From: Mesorhizobium amorphae
GTDB taxonomy: Bacteria > Pseudomonadota > Alphaproteobacteria > Rhizobiales > Rhizobiaceae
NCBI RefSeq assembly: GCF_014843845.1
Contig: NZ_JHQS01000008.1
Coordinates: 124,001-188,000 of the forward strand
Length of the DNA: 64,000 nucleotides
Direction of reading: 5' to 3'
Shown here: positions 55,475-64,000 of the stretch, in pieces
Layout of the letters: each line of letters starts with the position of its first letter
Position numbering within the stretch: the stretch's first letter is position 1
Notes under the pieces: model-generated
Seen by the model: the letters and a program-made list of their open reading frames with translations, nothing else
Told to the model about the DNA's origin: nothing
The model's database searches: none
Program-made: the position numbers and the translations under genes

Positions 55475-55588
55475 CATTCTGCGCAAGGCTTCCACCATCA
55501 TACCGGTGGGCAGGCAGCGGACCAATTGTCGCCGCCTGCGATGCACACCGGACGCGACGCGCAAAATCAAAAAACATTTACAGCCGGA

Positions 55589-56382
55589 TCAGGACTTGAA
55601 CGCCTCGGAACAGAGAGATTGCAACTTGGGGTAGATTGCAGACCCGGATGCAATCACCAGCGTCCCATCCCGCAGCACAGTCGTCGGGTCGGGCCTGAGA
55701 ACCGTACCGCCGGCTTCCTCCACCAGCAGCATGCCGGCCAGACAATCCCAGGCGTTCATATGCTCCTCGACATAGCCGAGCAGCCGGCCGGAGGCGGCAT
55801 AGGCGAGCATCAGGGCGCCCGAGGCGTTGCGGAAGAAGACACCGCCCTCCGCCATGATCAGCCGGATCAGCACGGCGACATGTTCGGTCGCCGCCCGGTT
55901 CGAAAGCCCGGTTCCAACCGAACCTTCGCCCAGGCTCGTGGCCTGGCTTGCCTTGATCGGCCGGCCGTTGACGAAGGCGCGGCCGCCGCGGTGGCCGTGG
56001 AATGTTTCGCCGGTCGCGGGTTCATGGATCACGCCGACGACGGTCTCGCCATCCCTGGCGCAGGCGATCACCACGGCCCAGGCTGGAATGCCGCGCACGA
56101 AGTTCGCGGTGCCGTCGATCGGATCGATCACCCAGACATAGCCGGTCGACCGGTGACCGCTTCATGTTCCTCGCCGACAATGCCGTCCTTTGGGTAGTCG
56201 GCGGCGATTGCGGCGCGAATGAACAACTCCACCTCGCGATCGCCATCCGAGACCAGGTCCTGATGGCCCTTGCTCTCGATGGTCAGGTTTTCGAGGTCGC
56301 GAAAGTATCGCAGGCCGAGTTCGCCGGCGCGTCGCGCCAGCTCGATGGCAAAGCGCATGCGCGCGTCAAGGTCGTTTGTCAC
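55589..56382 (-). pseudogene. Inositol-monophosphatase-family gene broken by a frameshift
   Basis: Two abutting pieces in different frames reconstruct one phosphatase of about 264 residues. The first (from 56382) reads MTNDLDARMRFAIELARRAG to IVGEEHEAVTGR with the metal-binding Glu of GEEHE; the second (to 55589) carries WVIDPIDGTANFVRG and AWDCLAGMLLVEEAGG, the DPIDGT and WDxxAG motifs. The break lies near 56149, where the minus strand reads GGTCGACCGGCTATG; a deletion of one or four bases (for example loss of CGCT in GGTCGCTCGACC) would explain it. Family members act on inositol phosphate, histidinol phosphate or PAP. Either a real loss or a sequencing error. Confidence 0.85.
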
Positions 56383-56454
56383 GGGATGCTCAATCCAGCG
56401 GAAGGATGCTTGCCCTTAGCAGACGGGCGCTATCAGCAAAAGCGCTGAGCTGCC

Positions 56455-57452
<998 letters not shown>

Positions 57453-57456
<4 letters not shown>

Positions 57457-58283
57457 GCGATCTCCACGATTTTCTTGTCCCGCAGCTTGGCCTCGAAGGT
57501 GGCCCGGTCGGGGATGACGATTTCGAGCTGGCTTTCCAGCACGTCGGCGAGTTCGGCGGCTGTCGCGATTTCTCTTTGCTCGGTGCGGCCGCCAAGATGA
57601 TGCGTCGACAGCCGGTTGTTGCGCAGCGCATAGCGCCGGTCGGGCAAGGCGCGCGCCGCGATCACCGTTGACAGGAAATGCGAGTCCGGATGGGTCGACA
57701 GGAAATGGCTGCTGACCGCGTAGTCGATCTCGTAGCTTTGCTGCATGTCGAAACGGTAGATGGTGTGCCAGCCGCCGCCGATATCGGCCTGCAGGCGGAA
57801 ATGATCGGAGGCCTCTGTGATGCGGAAAGTCTCATACGGGGTCTGCTGCTCGAGCCCGGGCTCGAGCAGCAGCGGCGCCGTCAGCGTCAACCCGCCGAAG
57901 CCGACATCGGCGATGTAAGTTAGTCCATCGAGCTCTATGCGGAGCAGCATGTGGCTGCGCGCGGTGACGGCATCGTCGGGCTGGCCCCACAGCACCCGCG
58001 CGGCAAGGCCGCTGACCTCGAAGCCGAGCGCCTTCAGCGCATGCATGAAGATCAGATTGTGCTCGTAGCAATACCCGCCGCGGCCGCGCGTGAAGATCTT
58101 GTCCTGCAGCGAGGCGAGATCGAGCTTCACCGGAGTGCCCAGGAACGGGTCGAGATTTTCGAACGCGATCGCTTGTGGGTGCTGCCGATGCAAAGCCGTC
58201 AGCGCCTCCAGCGACGCGTCTGTCCGGCCACGGTAGCCGATGCGGGCGAAATAGGCGTCGATGTCGAAGGAAGCGTCGGTCAT
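57453..58283 (-). CDS. nat: Arylamine N-acetyltransferase
   Basis: Transfers acetyl from acetyl-CoA to arylamines and hydrazines. The 276-residue product has the full catalytic triad: Cys72 in [11 protein letters not shown], His near 110 in ARSHMLLRI, Asp near 125 in YIADVGFGG. The ATG at 58283 ([19 protein letters not shown]) is the normal NAT start; 22 residues upstream are not conserved. First gene of a two-gene unit with the LLM oxidoreductase, which suggests work on a shared aromatic amine substrate, though this is inference. Confidence 0.94.
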
Positions 58284-58364
58284 GGAAGGAAGTCCGGCTT
58301 GACCGGGTCGATATAGGCACTCCACCCCGAGACGACAAACAGGCGGCAAACAATTGCCCGTCGT

Positions 58365-59534
58365 CTATGCCCGCGCCTTGTCGGTCTCCTCGGCCGGATC
58401 CTCCTCGACGACTGCGCTGTGTTGCGCCGCCAGGAAGTTGCCGACATGGCTGAGACCGTCGAAATGGTCGCAGAACACCTTGATGACGACCAGCAGCGGC
58501 ACCGCCATCAACGCGCCGACGAATCCCCACAGCCATGACCAGAAGGCGATGGCGATGAAGACCGCCACGGCATTGATCTCCAGCCGCCGGCCGACCACCA
58601 TCGGCGTCACGAACTGGCCTTCGACGACGTCGCACAGCAACACGAAGGCGGGCGCAAGAAGCGCGAAGGAGATGCTGTCGAAGCTGATCAATGCGATGAC
58701 CGTGACGAGCAAAAGCGTGATCAGCGCGCCGACATAGGGCAGGAAGTTGAGCAGTGCCGCCGCCGCACCCCAGACCTGCGGGTTGGGCATGCCGAGCCCC
58801 CACAGGCCGAGGCCGATCACCGTGCCGAGTCCGGCGTTGATGACGGCGATGGTGAGCAGATAGTGCGAGATCTCGTGCTCGACGTCGTAAACGACACGCA
58901 GCGCCCGCTTCTTTTCGCTGAGGCTGGTAAAGGACTGGATGATCTTCTCGTAGAACATCGTGCCTGAGGCGAGCAGGAACAGCGACAGCACGAAGACGAT
59001 GGTGATGCTCGTGCCTGCCGACAGGATGTTGCCAGCTGCCGAAGACAGGATGCCCGACTGCGCGAAGGTTACCTTTTGCACGCCCGGTTCCTGTGAGGTC
59101 TCGGTCAGCCCCTCCAGCTGATGCGCAATCTGCATGACCCTTTCGAGCGGGCGCTTGAGTTGCGCCAACCGTTCCGTCAGCTGCTGGCCGATCGACGAGG
59201 TGTTGTTGATGAGGTCGATGACGGGGCCGCTCAACAGATAGCCGGCGCTGGCGAGGAAGACGACCGACAATAGCACCAGAAGCGTTGCCGACAACACGTC
59301 GGGCACGCCGTGCTTGCGCAGGAAGCGCACGATCGGCGTCAGGGTCAGCGCCAGCAGGAAGGCGAGGATGACCGGCATGAAGAAGGCACGCGCGAAATAG
59401 AGCGCGTAGATGACCATCAGGATGAAGATGCCGATGAGCAGCGACCGCATCAGGCGAACATCCGCGCGGGCTTCGGCGCGCGGATCCGGGCTTTCGGCAG
59501 CGCCTGCGCCCGAGGCTGACGGTTCGGCCTTCAT
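58365..59534 (-). CDS. AI-2E family transporter (PerM-like permease)
   Basis: A 389-residue inner-membrane protein of the AI-2 exporter / PerM superfamily. Typical features: an N-terminal hydrophobic pair after DVRLMRSLLIGIFIL, a long amphipathic cytosolic region (about 95-170), and the C-terminal core with GLGLWGLGMPNPQVWGAAAA, LNFLPYVGALI and LEINAVAVFIAIAFWSWLWG. The ATG at 59534 has AGGGG upstream. Family members are thought to export small molecules or act in ion exchange; substrate unknown. Transcribed alone. Confidence 0.9.
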   Translation of the reverse strand: MKAEPSASGAGAAESPDPRAEARADVRLMRSLLIGIFILMVIYALYFARAFFMPVILAFLLALTLTPIVRFLRKHGVPDVLSATLLVLLSVVFLASAGYLLSGPVIDLINNTSSIGQQLTERLAQLKRPLERVMQIAHQLEGLTETSQEPGVQKVTFAQSGILSSAAGNILSAGTSITIVFVLSLFLLASGTMFYEKIIQSFTSLSEKKRALRVVYDVEHEISHYLLTIAVINAGLGTVIGLGLWGLGMPNPQVWGAAAALLNFLPYVGALITLLLVTVIALISFDSISFALLAPAFVLLCDVVEGQFVTPMVVGRRLEINAVAVFIAIAFWSWLWGFVGALMAVPLLVVIKVFCDHFDGLSHVGNFLAAQHSAVVEEDPAEETDKARA

Positions 59535-59915
59535 CGTTTCCCCTCGAGCGCACCGCAATCGGTGCGGTTCATCGGCGGAAACGCCCTCGTCAAGCCAAAG
59601 TTCCGTTAGCCGGCAACGACCGCGATGCGGACTTCGCCATGGCTATGCGGGCGCTGCCACCGCGGCGGAGGCCCGGTTGAAAGCAGGAGGCTGTTGAGCG
59701 TTGGGCCGACTCGGGTCTCGCTCCGACCACGGCGCGTCGATGGCGATATTACATCGCGTGTAATTGAGACGGCGCTGCCGGTGGGTCTAACACGAGCAGA
59801 CTTTCGCGAAACCAGACGCAAGCACCGGATCGAAAGGTGCACGGCGATTTCCAATTGATCGCAATGCTTTGGCACAACGCGAAGGTGTGTGTGCAACCTT
59901 GGAAAGGACGTTACA
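59535..59915. other. 381-bp intergenic region with a TTACA palindrome
   Basis: No gene recognised. It separates the AI-2E transporter (leftward) from the AhpD-like gene (rightward), so it holds both promoters. ATTACA-N5-TGTAAT at 59748-59764 is a six-base-arm operator candidate 152 bp before the AhpD-like start. Confidence 0.5.
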
Positions 59916-60482
59916 ATGCAAAGATTCAACCTTCAGACAATCGAGACTGCGCCGGAGAAATCCAAGCCTACGCTGAAGGCGTTGGAAGAAAGATTTGGCT
60001 TCCTTCCGAACGCTATAGCGACGATGGCGAACAATCCGGTCCTTCTCAACGGGTTCGTCGCCATCTTCGGCAGCTTTCACGGCGGCAGCTTCGACGAGAT
60101 CGAGAAGCAGGTCCTGCTGCTTACCAACGCGGTGACGATCAAATGCCCCTGGACCGTTGCCGCGCACTCGACATTCGCCATCGAAGACGGCATTGCCGAA
60201 AGCGAAGTCAACGCGATCCGTGCAGGCAGGTTGCCGAGGGATCCGAAATACGCAGCACTTTCGGCACTGACAAAGGCCTTGATCGAGAACAAGGGAAACG
60301 TGACCGATGCGGACATCGACAAGTTCATCTCGGCTGGGTACTCGAAGGCCCAGATACTTGAGGTCGTAACCGGCGTCGGCGTTTCCACGATGGCGGCAAC
60401 CACCGCGAATATGGCCGGCACGCCGATCGATGAACGCTTCCAGGCGCAGGCATGGTCTCCCGCGTCTGCGATAGCGGCCTGA
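59916..60482 (+). CDS. AhpD-like carboxymuconolactone decarboxylase family protein, atypical active site
   Basis: A 188-residue all-helical protein of the CMD/AhpD family. The active-site helix reads TIKCPWTVAAHSTF: Cys77 and His84 are kept, but the second Cys of the usual CxxC is Thr80. There are no other cysteines. A classical AhpD disulfide cycle is therefore impossible, and the role may be different. Two further family features are PNAIATMANNPVLLNGF and EIEKQVLLLTNAV. The ATG at 59916 follows GGAAAGGA. A regulator gene lies 93 bp downstream on the same strand. Confidence 0.85.
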   Translation: MQRFNLQTIETAPEKSKPTLKALEERFGFLPNAIATMANNPVLLNGFVAIFGSFHGGSFDEIEKQVLLLTNAVTIKCPWTVAAHSTFAIEDGIAESEVNAIRAGRLPRDPKYAALSALTKALIENKGNVTDADIDKFISAGYSKAQILEVVTGVGVSTMAATTANMAGTPIDERFQAQAWSPASAIAA

Positions 60483-60575
60483 GCCGCCGACGGCGCATGG
60501 ACTGATGCCATGCGCCGTCGAGCAGTAGACGCAGGCCAATGGCCGCGGGTCGTGGGGGTGCAAGGACAGTTGACT

Positions 60576-61421
60576 ATGAAACCGTCGAATCCCGGAACCA
60601 GCATGACACCCGACCTGGGCACGCTCTTGCGCCACTGGCGTGATCTGCGCGGCAGCAGTCAGCTCGATCTATCCCTCGATACCGGCATTTCGCAAAGGCA
60701 GATCAGTTTCATCGAAAGTGGACGCAGCGTTCCCAACCGCGAGACCTTGATGGCGCTCGCCCGGGCGCTCGATGTGCCTTTGCGCGACCGTAACACATTG
60801 CTGCTCGCCGCAGGCTACGCGCCGATGTTTTCCGAAGGCGCATGGGACTCCATGGAAATGAAGAGCGTCACCAATGCCTTAACCCGCATCTTACGGCAGC
60901 ATGAACCCTTTCCAGCGTTGGTCATGGACAGATACTGGAACGTGCTCATGACCAACGAAGCCGCGCCGCTCTTCTTCAGCTGCTTCTTCGATATGGCCAC
61001 TCGGAAAGGGCCGCGCAACGTGTTGCACCTCATGTTCGATCCCGAGGGCATGCGCCCGTTCGTCGCCAATTGGCACGATGTGGCGCGGAGCCTGTTCGAG
61101 CGCGTCTATCGCGAATCCATCGGCCGCGTTCTCGACGAAAAGACCAAGGATCTGCTGGCGGCGCTGCTCGCCTATCCGGACGTGAAAAGTGAATGGAAGA
61201 ACCCCGTGCCGATCGGCTTCATGCCGGTCATTCCGCTGAGTTTCATCAGGCACGACCATGTCTTGAATTACTTTTCGATGGTCACCACGGTAGGCACCCC
61301 GCAAACCGTTGCCGCTCAGGAACTGCGCATCGAGTGTCTGTTCCCGGCGGACGAGGCGACCGAGACCCATCATGCCGCGATGATGGACATAGCCCGTGCG
61401 AATCAGGAAACGGCGCAATAG
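60576..61421 (+). CDS. XRE regulator with MmyB-like ligand-binding domain
   Basis: A 281-residue regulator: N-terminal HTH (LLRHWRDLRGSSQLDLSLDT then GISQRQISFIESGRSVPNRE, residues about 15-55) and a C-terminal MmyB-like PAS-type domain (about 100-270; segments FPALVMDRYWNVLMTNEAAP and LFPADEATETHHAAMM). This subgroup usually regulates an adjacent oxidoreductase or dehydrogenase; the AhpD-like gene just upstream is the likely target. Start at 60576 is chosen because AAGGA lies upstream; ATG at 60603 is possible. Confidence 0.87.
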   Translation: MKPSNPGTSMTPDLGTLLRHWRDLRGSSQLDLSLDTGISQRQISFIESGRSVPNRETLMALARALDVPLRDRNTLLLAAGYAPMFSEGAWDSMEMKSVTNALTRILRQHEPFPALVMDRYWNVLMTNEAAPLFFSCFFDMATRKGPRNVLHLMFDPEGMRPFVANWHDVARSLFERVYRESIGRVLDEKTKDLLAALLAYPDVKSEWKNPVPIGFMPVIPLSFIRHDHVLNYFSMVTTVGTPQTVAAQELRIECLFPADEATETHHAAMMDIARANQETAQ

Positions 61422-61452
61422 AACGAGGCCCGCGAATGCGGGCCCGCTGGGA

Positions 61453-62514
61453 TCAGGCGGCGGGCGCCGTGGCCGCTGGCACCGAATTTGCCGTCTCCTT
61501 GCGCACGATCGGCGCCACCCTGGTGCCGTACAACTCGATCGCCTTCATGATCTTGGCATGCGGCATGGCGCCGATCGCCATCTGCAGCAGGAAGCGGTCA
61601 TTGCCGAAGATCTTGTGCTGGGCGACGATCTTTTCCGCCACCTGCTCCGGATTGCCGACGAACAGCGCGCCGTTCGGGCCGCGCGACTGGTCGAAATGCG
61701 CCCGCGAGGTCGGACCCCAGCCGCGCTCGCGGCCGATGCGGTTCATCACCTCGGCCTGCGGCCCGTAGAAATCATCAGCCGCCTTTTCGGTGGTCTCGGC
61801 AATGAAGCCGTGCACGTTGAGGCTGGTGGCGAGGCTTGCCGGGTCGTTCCCGGCGCGTCTTGCCGCCTCGCGGTAGACCTCGAACAGCGGCGCGAAGCGC
61901 ACCGGCTCGCCACCGATGATGGCGAGCGCCAGGGGCAGGCCGAGCGCACCCGCGCGGGCGGCAGACTGCGGCGTCCCACCGATCGCGATCCAGATCGGCA
62001 GTTTTTCCTGGAAGGGACGCGGATAGACGCCGCGGCCGTTGATCGGCGCCCGCAGATTGCCCGACCAGGTCACTTTGACGCTGTCTCGGATGGCCAGCAG
62101 AAGGTCGAGCTTCTCGGCGAAGAGCTCGTCATAGTCCTCGAGATTGTAGCCGAACAGCGGGAAGGATTCGATGAACGAGCCGCGCCCGGCCATGATCTCG
62201 GCCCGGCCGCCGGACAGAAGGTCGAGCGTCGCAAACTGCTGGAAGACACGCACCGGATCGTCGGAGGACAAAACGGTGACCGCGCTGGTCAGTTTGATGC
62301 GCTTCGTCCGCTCTGCCGCCGCGGCCAGCGCCACGACGGGTGCCGAGGCGGCATAGTCCGGCCGGTGATGCTCGCCCAGCCCGAACACGTCGAGGCCGAC
62401 CTGATCGGCCAGCTCGATCTCCTCGATCAGATTGCGCAGACGTTCATGCGGTCCGATGGCGCCGGGACCCGGTTCCGGGCTGACATCGGCAAAAGTGTAG
62501 AGACCGAGTTCCAT
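61453..62514 (-). CDS. Luciferase-like (LLM class) flavin-dependent oxidoreductase
   Basis: A 353-residue flavin monooxygenase: [16 protein letters not shown] opening, [20 protein letters not shown] near 42-61, [20 protein letters not shown] near 78-97 and [20 protein letters not shown] near 103-122. A different subgroup from the LLM gene at 56455. It ends 31 bp from the MmyB-like regulator (convergent). Ala/Pro-rich C-terminal tail. Substrate unknown. Confidence 0.92.
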   Translation of the reverse strand: MELGLYTFADVSPEPGPGAIGPHERLRNLIEEIELADQVGLDVFGLGEHHRPDYAASAPVVALAAAAERTKRIKLTSAVTVLSSDDPVRVFQQFATLDLLSGGRAEIMAGRGSFIESFPLFGYNLEDYDELFAEKLDLLLAIRDSVKVTWSGNLRAPINGRGVYPRPFQEKLPIWIAIGGTPQSAARAGALGLPLALAIIGGEPVRFAPLFEVYREAARRAGNDPASLATSLNVHGFIAETTEKAADDFYGPQAEVMNRIGRERGWGPTSRAHFDQSRGPNGALFVGNPEQVAEKIVAQHKIFGNDRFLLQMAIGAMPHAKIMKAIELYGTRVAPIVRKETANSVPAATAPAA

Positions 62515-62736
62515 GGCATGTCATCCCAGCGTTTTGATTTTCGGGCTAGAGGTAGCGATCGGCCGGCGGCACCGCCAGAGGGTCGGACGGTGAACAGTGC
62601 ATGTCGATTTCGGCTGCAAGGAGCGTCTCCCGGCTGCAACAGCCCAGAATTTCATGGCTGGCATACCGTTTTGGCGCTTGAACTCTCGGTTTTCGCGCGT
62701 ATGTAAGCGTCGCGAATTGACTTCAGGGAAGTGGAC

Positions 62737-63165
62737 TTGGCTATCTACAGGGAAAAAGACATTTTCGAGCGGCGCAATGCCGCAAACGAGGCAAAGAAGG
62801 CGCTTCTGGAGCGTTTCAAGTCAAAGCCGGCGGCAGATGATCCTGCGGTGCTGGCGCGACAGGCCGAACGCAAGGCAATCCTCGAGGCACGTGCGACACG
62901 CGAGGCCGAAAAGGCCAGGCTGAAGCAGGAGAAGCTTGCGCGCGAAGCGATCGAGAAGGCCGAGCGCGAGGCAGCCGCTGAAGCGGCCCGCATCGCTGCT
63001 GAAGAGGCAGCACAGGCCGAGGCGAAGATTCGGGAAGCAGAAGAAAACGAGCGCATTGCCCGTCTGCTTGCCGACGAAGCCGAACGCAAGGCCAAGCGCG
63101 ACGCACGCTACGCGGCACGCAAGCAGCGCACCGGCAGGACGCCTCCGGGCTTCTCCGCCCGCTAG
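62737..63165 (+). CDS. Coiled-coil protein, DUF6481-like
   Basis: A 142-residue, highly charged Ala/Glu/Lys/Arg-rich protein, almost entirely helical: YREKDIFERRNAANEAKKAL then long KAEREAAAEAARIAAEEAAQ heptads, ending with basic YAARKQRTGRTPPGF. The start is judged to be TTG at 62737, because AGGGA (62725-62729) lies seven bases upstream; the GTG at 62731 would be too close to it. Small alphaproteobacterial proteins of this kind have no established function; RNA or ribosome association is possible but not shown. Confidence 0.75.
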   Translation: MAIYREKDIFERRNAANEAKKALLERFKSKPAADDPAVLARQAERKAILEARATREAEKARLKQEKLAREAIEKAEREAAAEAARIAAEEAAQAEAKIREAEENERIARLLADEAERKAKRDARYAARKQRTGRTPPGFSAR

Positions 63166-63195
63166 CTTTCGGCGCGATCGACTCAGATCGAATGC

Positions 63196-63218
63196 CAGGG
63201 CCGCCCGCAGCGGCCCTG
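63196..63218 (+). terminator. Weak hairpin after the coiled-coil gene
   Basis: CAGGGCCG and CGGCCCTG arms with a seven-base loop, 31 bp past the stop codon. No T-run follows, so termination is uncertain. Confidence 0.4.
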
Positions 63219-63273
63219 AACGCGTTTGTGCACCCAAAATTTGTCAGGCATGGGAGCGGGCGGCCTGCCTGCG

Positions 63274-63588
63274 TCAGGCTGCGAGCTTCAACCCCATGAT
63301 GCCGCAGACGATGAGCGCGATGCAGCCGAGCCGGATCGCGGTAGCCGGCTCGCCGAGCAGCCAGATGCCGAGCAGCGCCGTGCCAACGGTGCCGATGCCA
63401 GTCCACACCGCATAGGCCGTGCCGACCGGCAGCGCCTTCAGCGCCAGGCCGAGCAAGCCCAGGCTGACGATCATCGAGGCAACGGTGAGGACTGTCGGCA
63501 GCGGCTTCGAGAAGCCATCGGTGTATTTGAGGCCGATCGCCCAACCGATCTCGAACAGACCGGCGAAGAACAGGAAAATCCACGACAT
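63274..63588 (-). CDS. gdx: SMR-family exporter, SugE/Gdx type
   Basis: A 104-residue four-helix small multidrug resistance protein. The essential Glu is in [20 protein letters not shown] near residue 13, and [19 protein letters not shown] near 55 is the SugE/Gdx-type signature; GLK at the end of helix 4 (GIMGLKLAA) also fits. Gdx proteins export guanidinium as antiparallel homodimers. The start at 63588 (MSWIFLFF) is the family start. A dispersed repeat sits 18 bp upstream. A single GGGACGACCC hairpin further upstream is too little to call a guanidine riboswitch. Confidence 0.88.
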   Translation of the reverse strand: MSWIFLFFAGLFEIGWAIGLKYTDGFSKPLPTVLTVASMIVSLGLLGLALKALPVGTAYAVWTGIGTVGTALLGIWLLGEPATAIRLGCIALIVCGIMGLKLAA

Positions 63589-63605
63589 CGGGAGCGCTCC
63601 ATTCG

Positions 63606-63653
63606 GTGCGTGCCGCCCAAAAGTGAATGGCGGTTTGGGATAACGACACGCAC
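63606..63653. repeat. Dispersed palindromic repeat (CGCCCAAAA family), copy 2
   Basis: GTGCGTGCCGCCCAAAAG ... GGTTTGGGATAACGACACGCAC, partly self-complementary and similar to 51999-52036. It occupies the 5' leader region of the SMR gene. Confidence 0.7.
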
Positions 63654-63837
63654 ACAGCAACACTTGATGGCGGGTCGTCCCGGCCGGATTTCGGAGAAAG
63701 CGCGAGGTCGTCCTCGCCGCTTCTATTTAGGAAGCTTCACCTGCCGATCAACAAAACACCGGCAGCATTGTTCATGCCGCCGGTTTGTAATCTGCGCCGA
63801 AACGGATTGGCCGGGATTAGAAATGTCCCCGAGCCGC

Positions 63838-63963
63838 CTACTTTTCCTTGAGCCTCATCGCCTTGACCGGTGGCGCCTTGAGCGCCGGGGCTGCGGCGGG
63901 CTTCTTCGCATCCTTCTTCGGCTTGCGGGCTTCCTTGCCCGCCTTCATCGCACCTTTAGCCAT
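63838..63963 (-). CDS. 41-residue Lys/Ala-rich basic protein
   Basis: The minus strand reads ATG at 63963 to TAG at 63838. The product begins MAKGAMKAGKEARKPKKDAK and has 13 lysines, resembling a histone-tail-like or ribosome-associated small basic protein. A GGAGGA site lies six bases before the ATG, which strongly supports translation. Function unknown. The 250 bp between it and the SMR gene contain only the dispersed repeat and the isolated hairpin. Confidence 0.65.
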   Translation of the reverse strand: MAKGAMKAGKEARKPKKDAKKPAAAPALKAPPVKAMRLKEK

Positions 63964-64000
63964 GATTCGCTCCTCCAATTGGTGGCCCCGAAGTGAAACA

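Noticed and set aside
63589..63700. Guanidine-II (mini-ykkC) riboswitch upstream of the SMR exporter
   Set aside because: Only one GGGACGACCC hairpin (about 63670-63690, minus strand) was found; the class needs two tandem hairpins with ACGR loops, and a dispersed repeat lies between it and the gene.

Overview
The window looks like a chromosomal segment of a high-GC alphaproteobacterium of the Hyphomicrobiales, most likely Mesorhizobium or a close relative. Evidence: rhizobial gene orders (glnD-murJ; dnaK-dnaJ-pmtA-FMN reductase-pyrF), a phospholipid N-methyltransferase of the rhizobial PmtA type, Irr-type iron control elements in front of an Nfu scaffold gene and mbfA, a CTTG-N18-CTTATAT heat-shock promoter in front of dnaK, and several families of intergenic palindromic repeats of the kind found in rhizobia. 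The genus call is inference from family resemblance; no search was run.

Layout. 1-8.4 kb: 3' part of glnD, murJ, an RmlC-like plus glycosyltransferase pair sitting between murJ and trpS, trpS, two large palindromes and a universal stress protein. 8.5-11.6 kb: Irr-boxed Nfu scaffold, then an oxidative-stress-looking set (DUF1223 thioredoxin-like protein, secreted Met-rich MXKDX protein, exported MsrA). 11.7-14.0 kb: cydAB quinol oxidase (reverse). 14.3-17.5 kb: ABC-2 transporter, DUF2156 transferase, small conserved protein. 17.6-19.7 kb: Tat-exported PhoX with a Pho-box-like site. 19.8-23.0 kb: small DMT protein with a PAP2 phosphatase, then an XRE regulator with a SulP transporter.

23.2-31.0 kb is the clearest accessory block: a sugar or cyclitol catabolic module (IolE-like dehydratase and LacI regulator facing left; ABC importer, TIM-barrel isomerase and Gfo/Idh/MocA dehydrogenase facing right) with a promoter and two identical LacI-type operators. 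It ends in a truncated RpiR regulator and a decayed intergenic stretch holding a degenerate tRNA-Arg(CCG)-like 3' half, as expected at the edge of an integrated or rearranged segment.

31-45 kb: a divergent SMP-30/XRE pair, a class III nucleotide cyclase, a CYTH-CHAD-YiiX-like operon, a TetR-controlled efflux operon (HlyD/ATPase/permease), a threonine dehydratase-like enzyme, Irr-boxed mbfA, and a NIPSNAP/ABM pair divergent from an ArsR regulator. 45-48.3 kb: LigD and Ku (non-homologous end joining). 48.6-56.4 kb: small proteins, pyrF, an FMN reductase, pmtA, dnaJ, dnaK and an inositol-monophosphatase-family gene broken by a frameshift. 56.4-64 kb: two luciferase-like oxidoreductases, an arylamine N-acetyltransferase, an AI-2E family permease, an AhpD-like protein with an MmyB-type regulator, a coiled-coil DUF6481-like protein, a SugE-type SMR exporter and a 41-residue basic protein.

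No rRNA gene, intact tRNA gene, CRISPR array, complete insertion sequence or prophage was seen. The most informative signals are the two matching Irr boxes, the Met-rich protein/MsrA neighbourhood, the LacI-controlled catabolic block with its scarred right edge, and the frameshifted phosphatase next to dnaK.
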